From: Oligoflexia bacterium
GTDB taxonomy: Bacteria > Bdellovibrionota > UBA1018 > CAIMNF01
Assembly (NCBI GenBank): GCA_903831745.1
Contig: CAIKYX010000129.1
Location: 1-64,000, forward strand
Length of the DNA stretch: 64,000 nt
Reading direction: 5' to 3'
The notes below the pieces were generated by a model. That model searched no databases. It was not told where the DNA came from and worked only from the letters and a program-made list of their open reading frames with translations. The translations under genes and the position numbers were made by a program. This document shows, one piece after another, positions 63,624-64,000 of this stretch (position 1 is the first letter of the stretch; every line of letters starts with the position of its first letter).

Positions 63624-64000
63624 ATGAAACAACTTATCATTATACTTGCCTTGTTTACACTGAATACTGTTGTATTCGCGACCGCGTTTGCCCAAGATCA
63701 GGCCACCACCCCACACAAAAAGCCTGCGAAGAAAAAGGCCGTCACCAAAGCACCTCCACCCCCACCAACGGTCGAAGTCGAACATGAATCGACCTCAACA
63801 TCGCCACTCAAGATGTCAGCAGGATTTTCTATCGGTGTATTGAACTCGGCATTTGCACTGGGCCCAAGCTTTAAGATCGAACTTCCTAAAACCATCGACG
63901 GAAATCATTTCAGATTTGGCGGCGAAACCGGTTTTTATTATGTCAGTAAAAACGGCGTGCATGGTTTTGCGATTCCACTGATGGCAACCGGCACTTACCT
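63624..64000 (+). CDS. Exported (probable outer-membrane) protein, truncated by the window's right edge
   Basis: ATG at 63624: MKQLIIILALFTLNTVVFATAFAQDQATTPHKKPAKKKAVTKAPPPPPTVEVEH...FSIGVLNSAFALGPSFKIELP...; frame open to 64000, hence absent from the ORF track. Confidence 0.7.
   Translation, partial: MKQLIIILALFTLNTVVFATAFAQDQATTPHKKPAKKKAVTKAPPPPPTVEVEHESTSTSPLKMSAGFSIGVLNSAFALGPSFKIELPKTIDGNHFRFGGETGFYYVSKNGVHGFAIPLMATGTY

Overview
The window is a dense bacterial chromosomal segment. Its gene content and style (large secreted/outer-membrane proteins, mevalonate genes, tightly packed convergent genes) suggest a Bdellovibrionota-like or 'deltaproteobacterial' organism; this lineage is an inference, not proven. 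About 54 coding regions are supported. Recognisable genes include sodC, a Dus enzyme, recO, gmhB, an MsbA-type exporter, mvaA-fni-ispA (mevalonate/isoprenoid), queG, rimO, yajQ, an ABC-2 transporter operon, a plasmid-type parAB pair, a PAS histidine kinase, and a long minus-strand block rpsB-tsf // pyrH-frr-uppS-cdsA-rseP-tsaB-pssA-(CFI-box barrel protein)-truA-tig. The strongest candidates for something new are: (1) a three-gene tandem family of very large, secreted, Cys-rich proteins with long Thr-Gly repeat linkers, co-oriented with a DUF2752 membrane protein (22.6-30.7 kb); (2) an accessory parAB locus preceded by three near-identical 18-bp palindromes differing only in the central dinucleotide and followed by a perfect 28-bp inverted repeat; (3) the absence of dxr from its usual slot in the rpsB-to-rseP cluster, while mevalonate-pathway genes lie about 45 kb away; (4) a methyltransferase broken by an apparent 1-nt shift at a homopolymer; (5) all 12 convergent gene pairs either overlap or lie within 11 nt of each other. 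No rRNA, tRNA, CRISPR array or transposase was seen.
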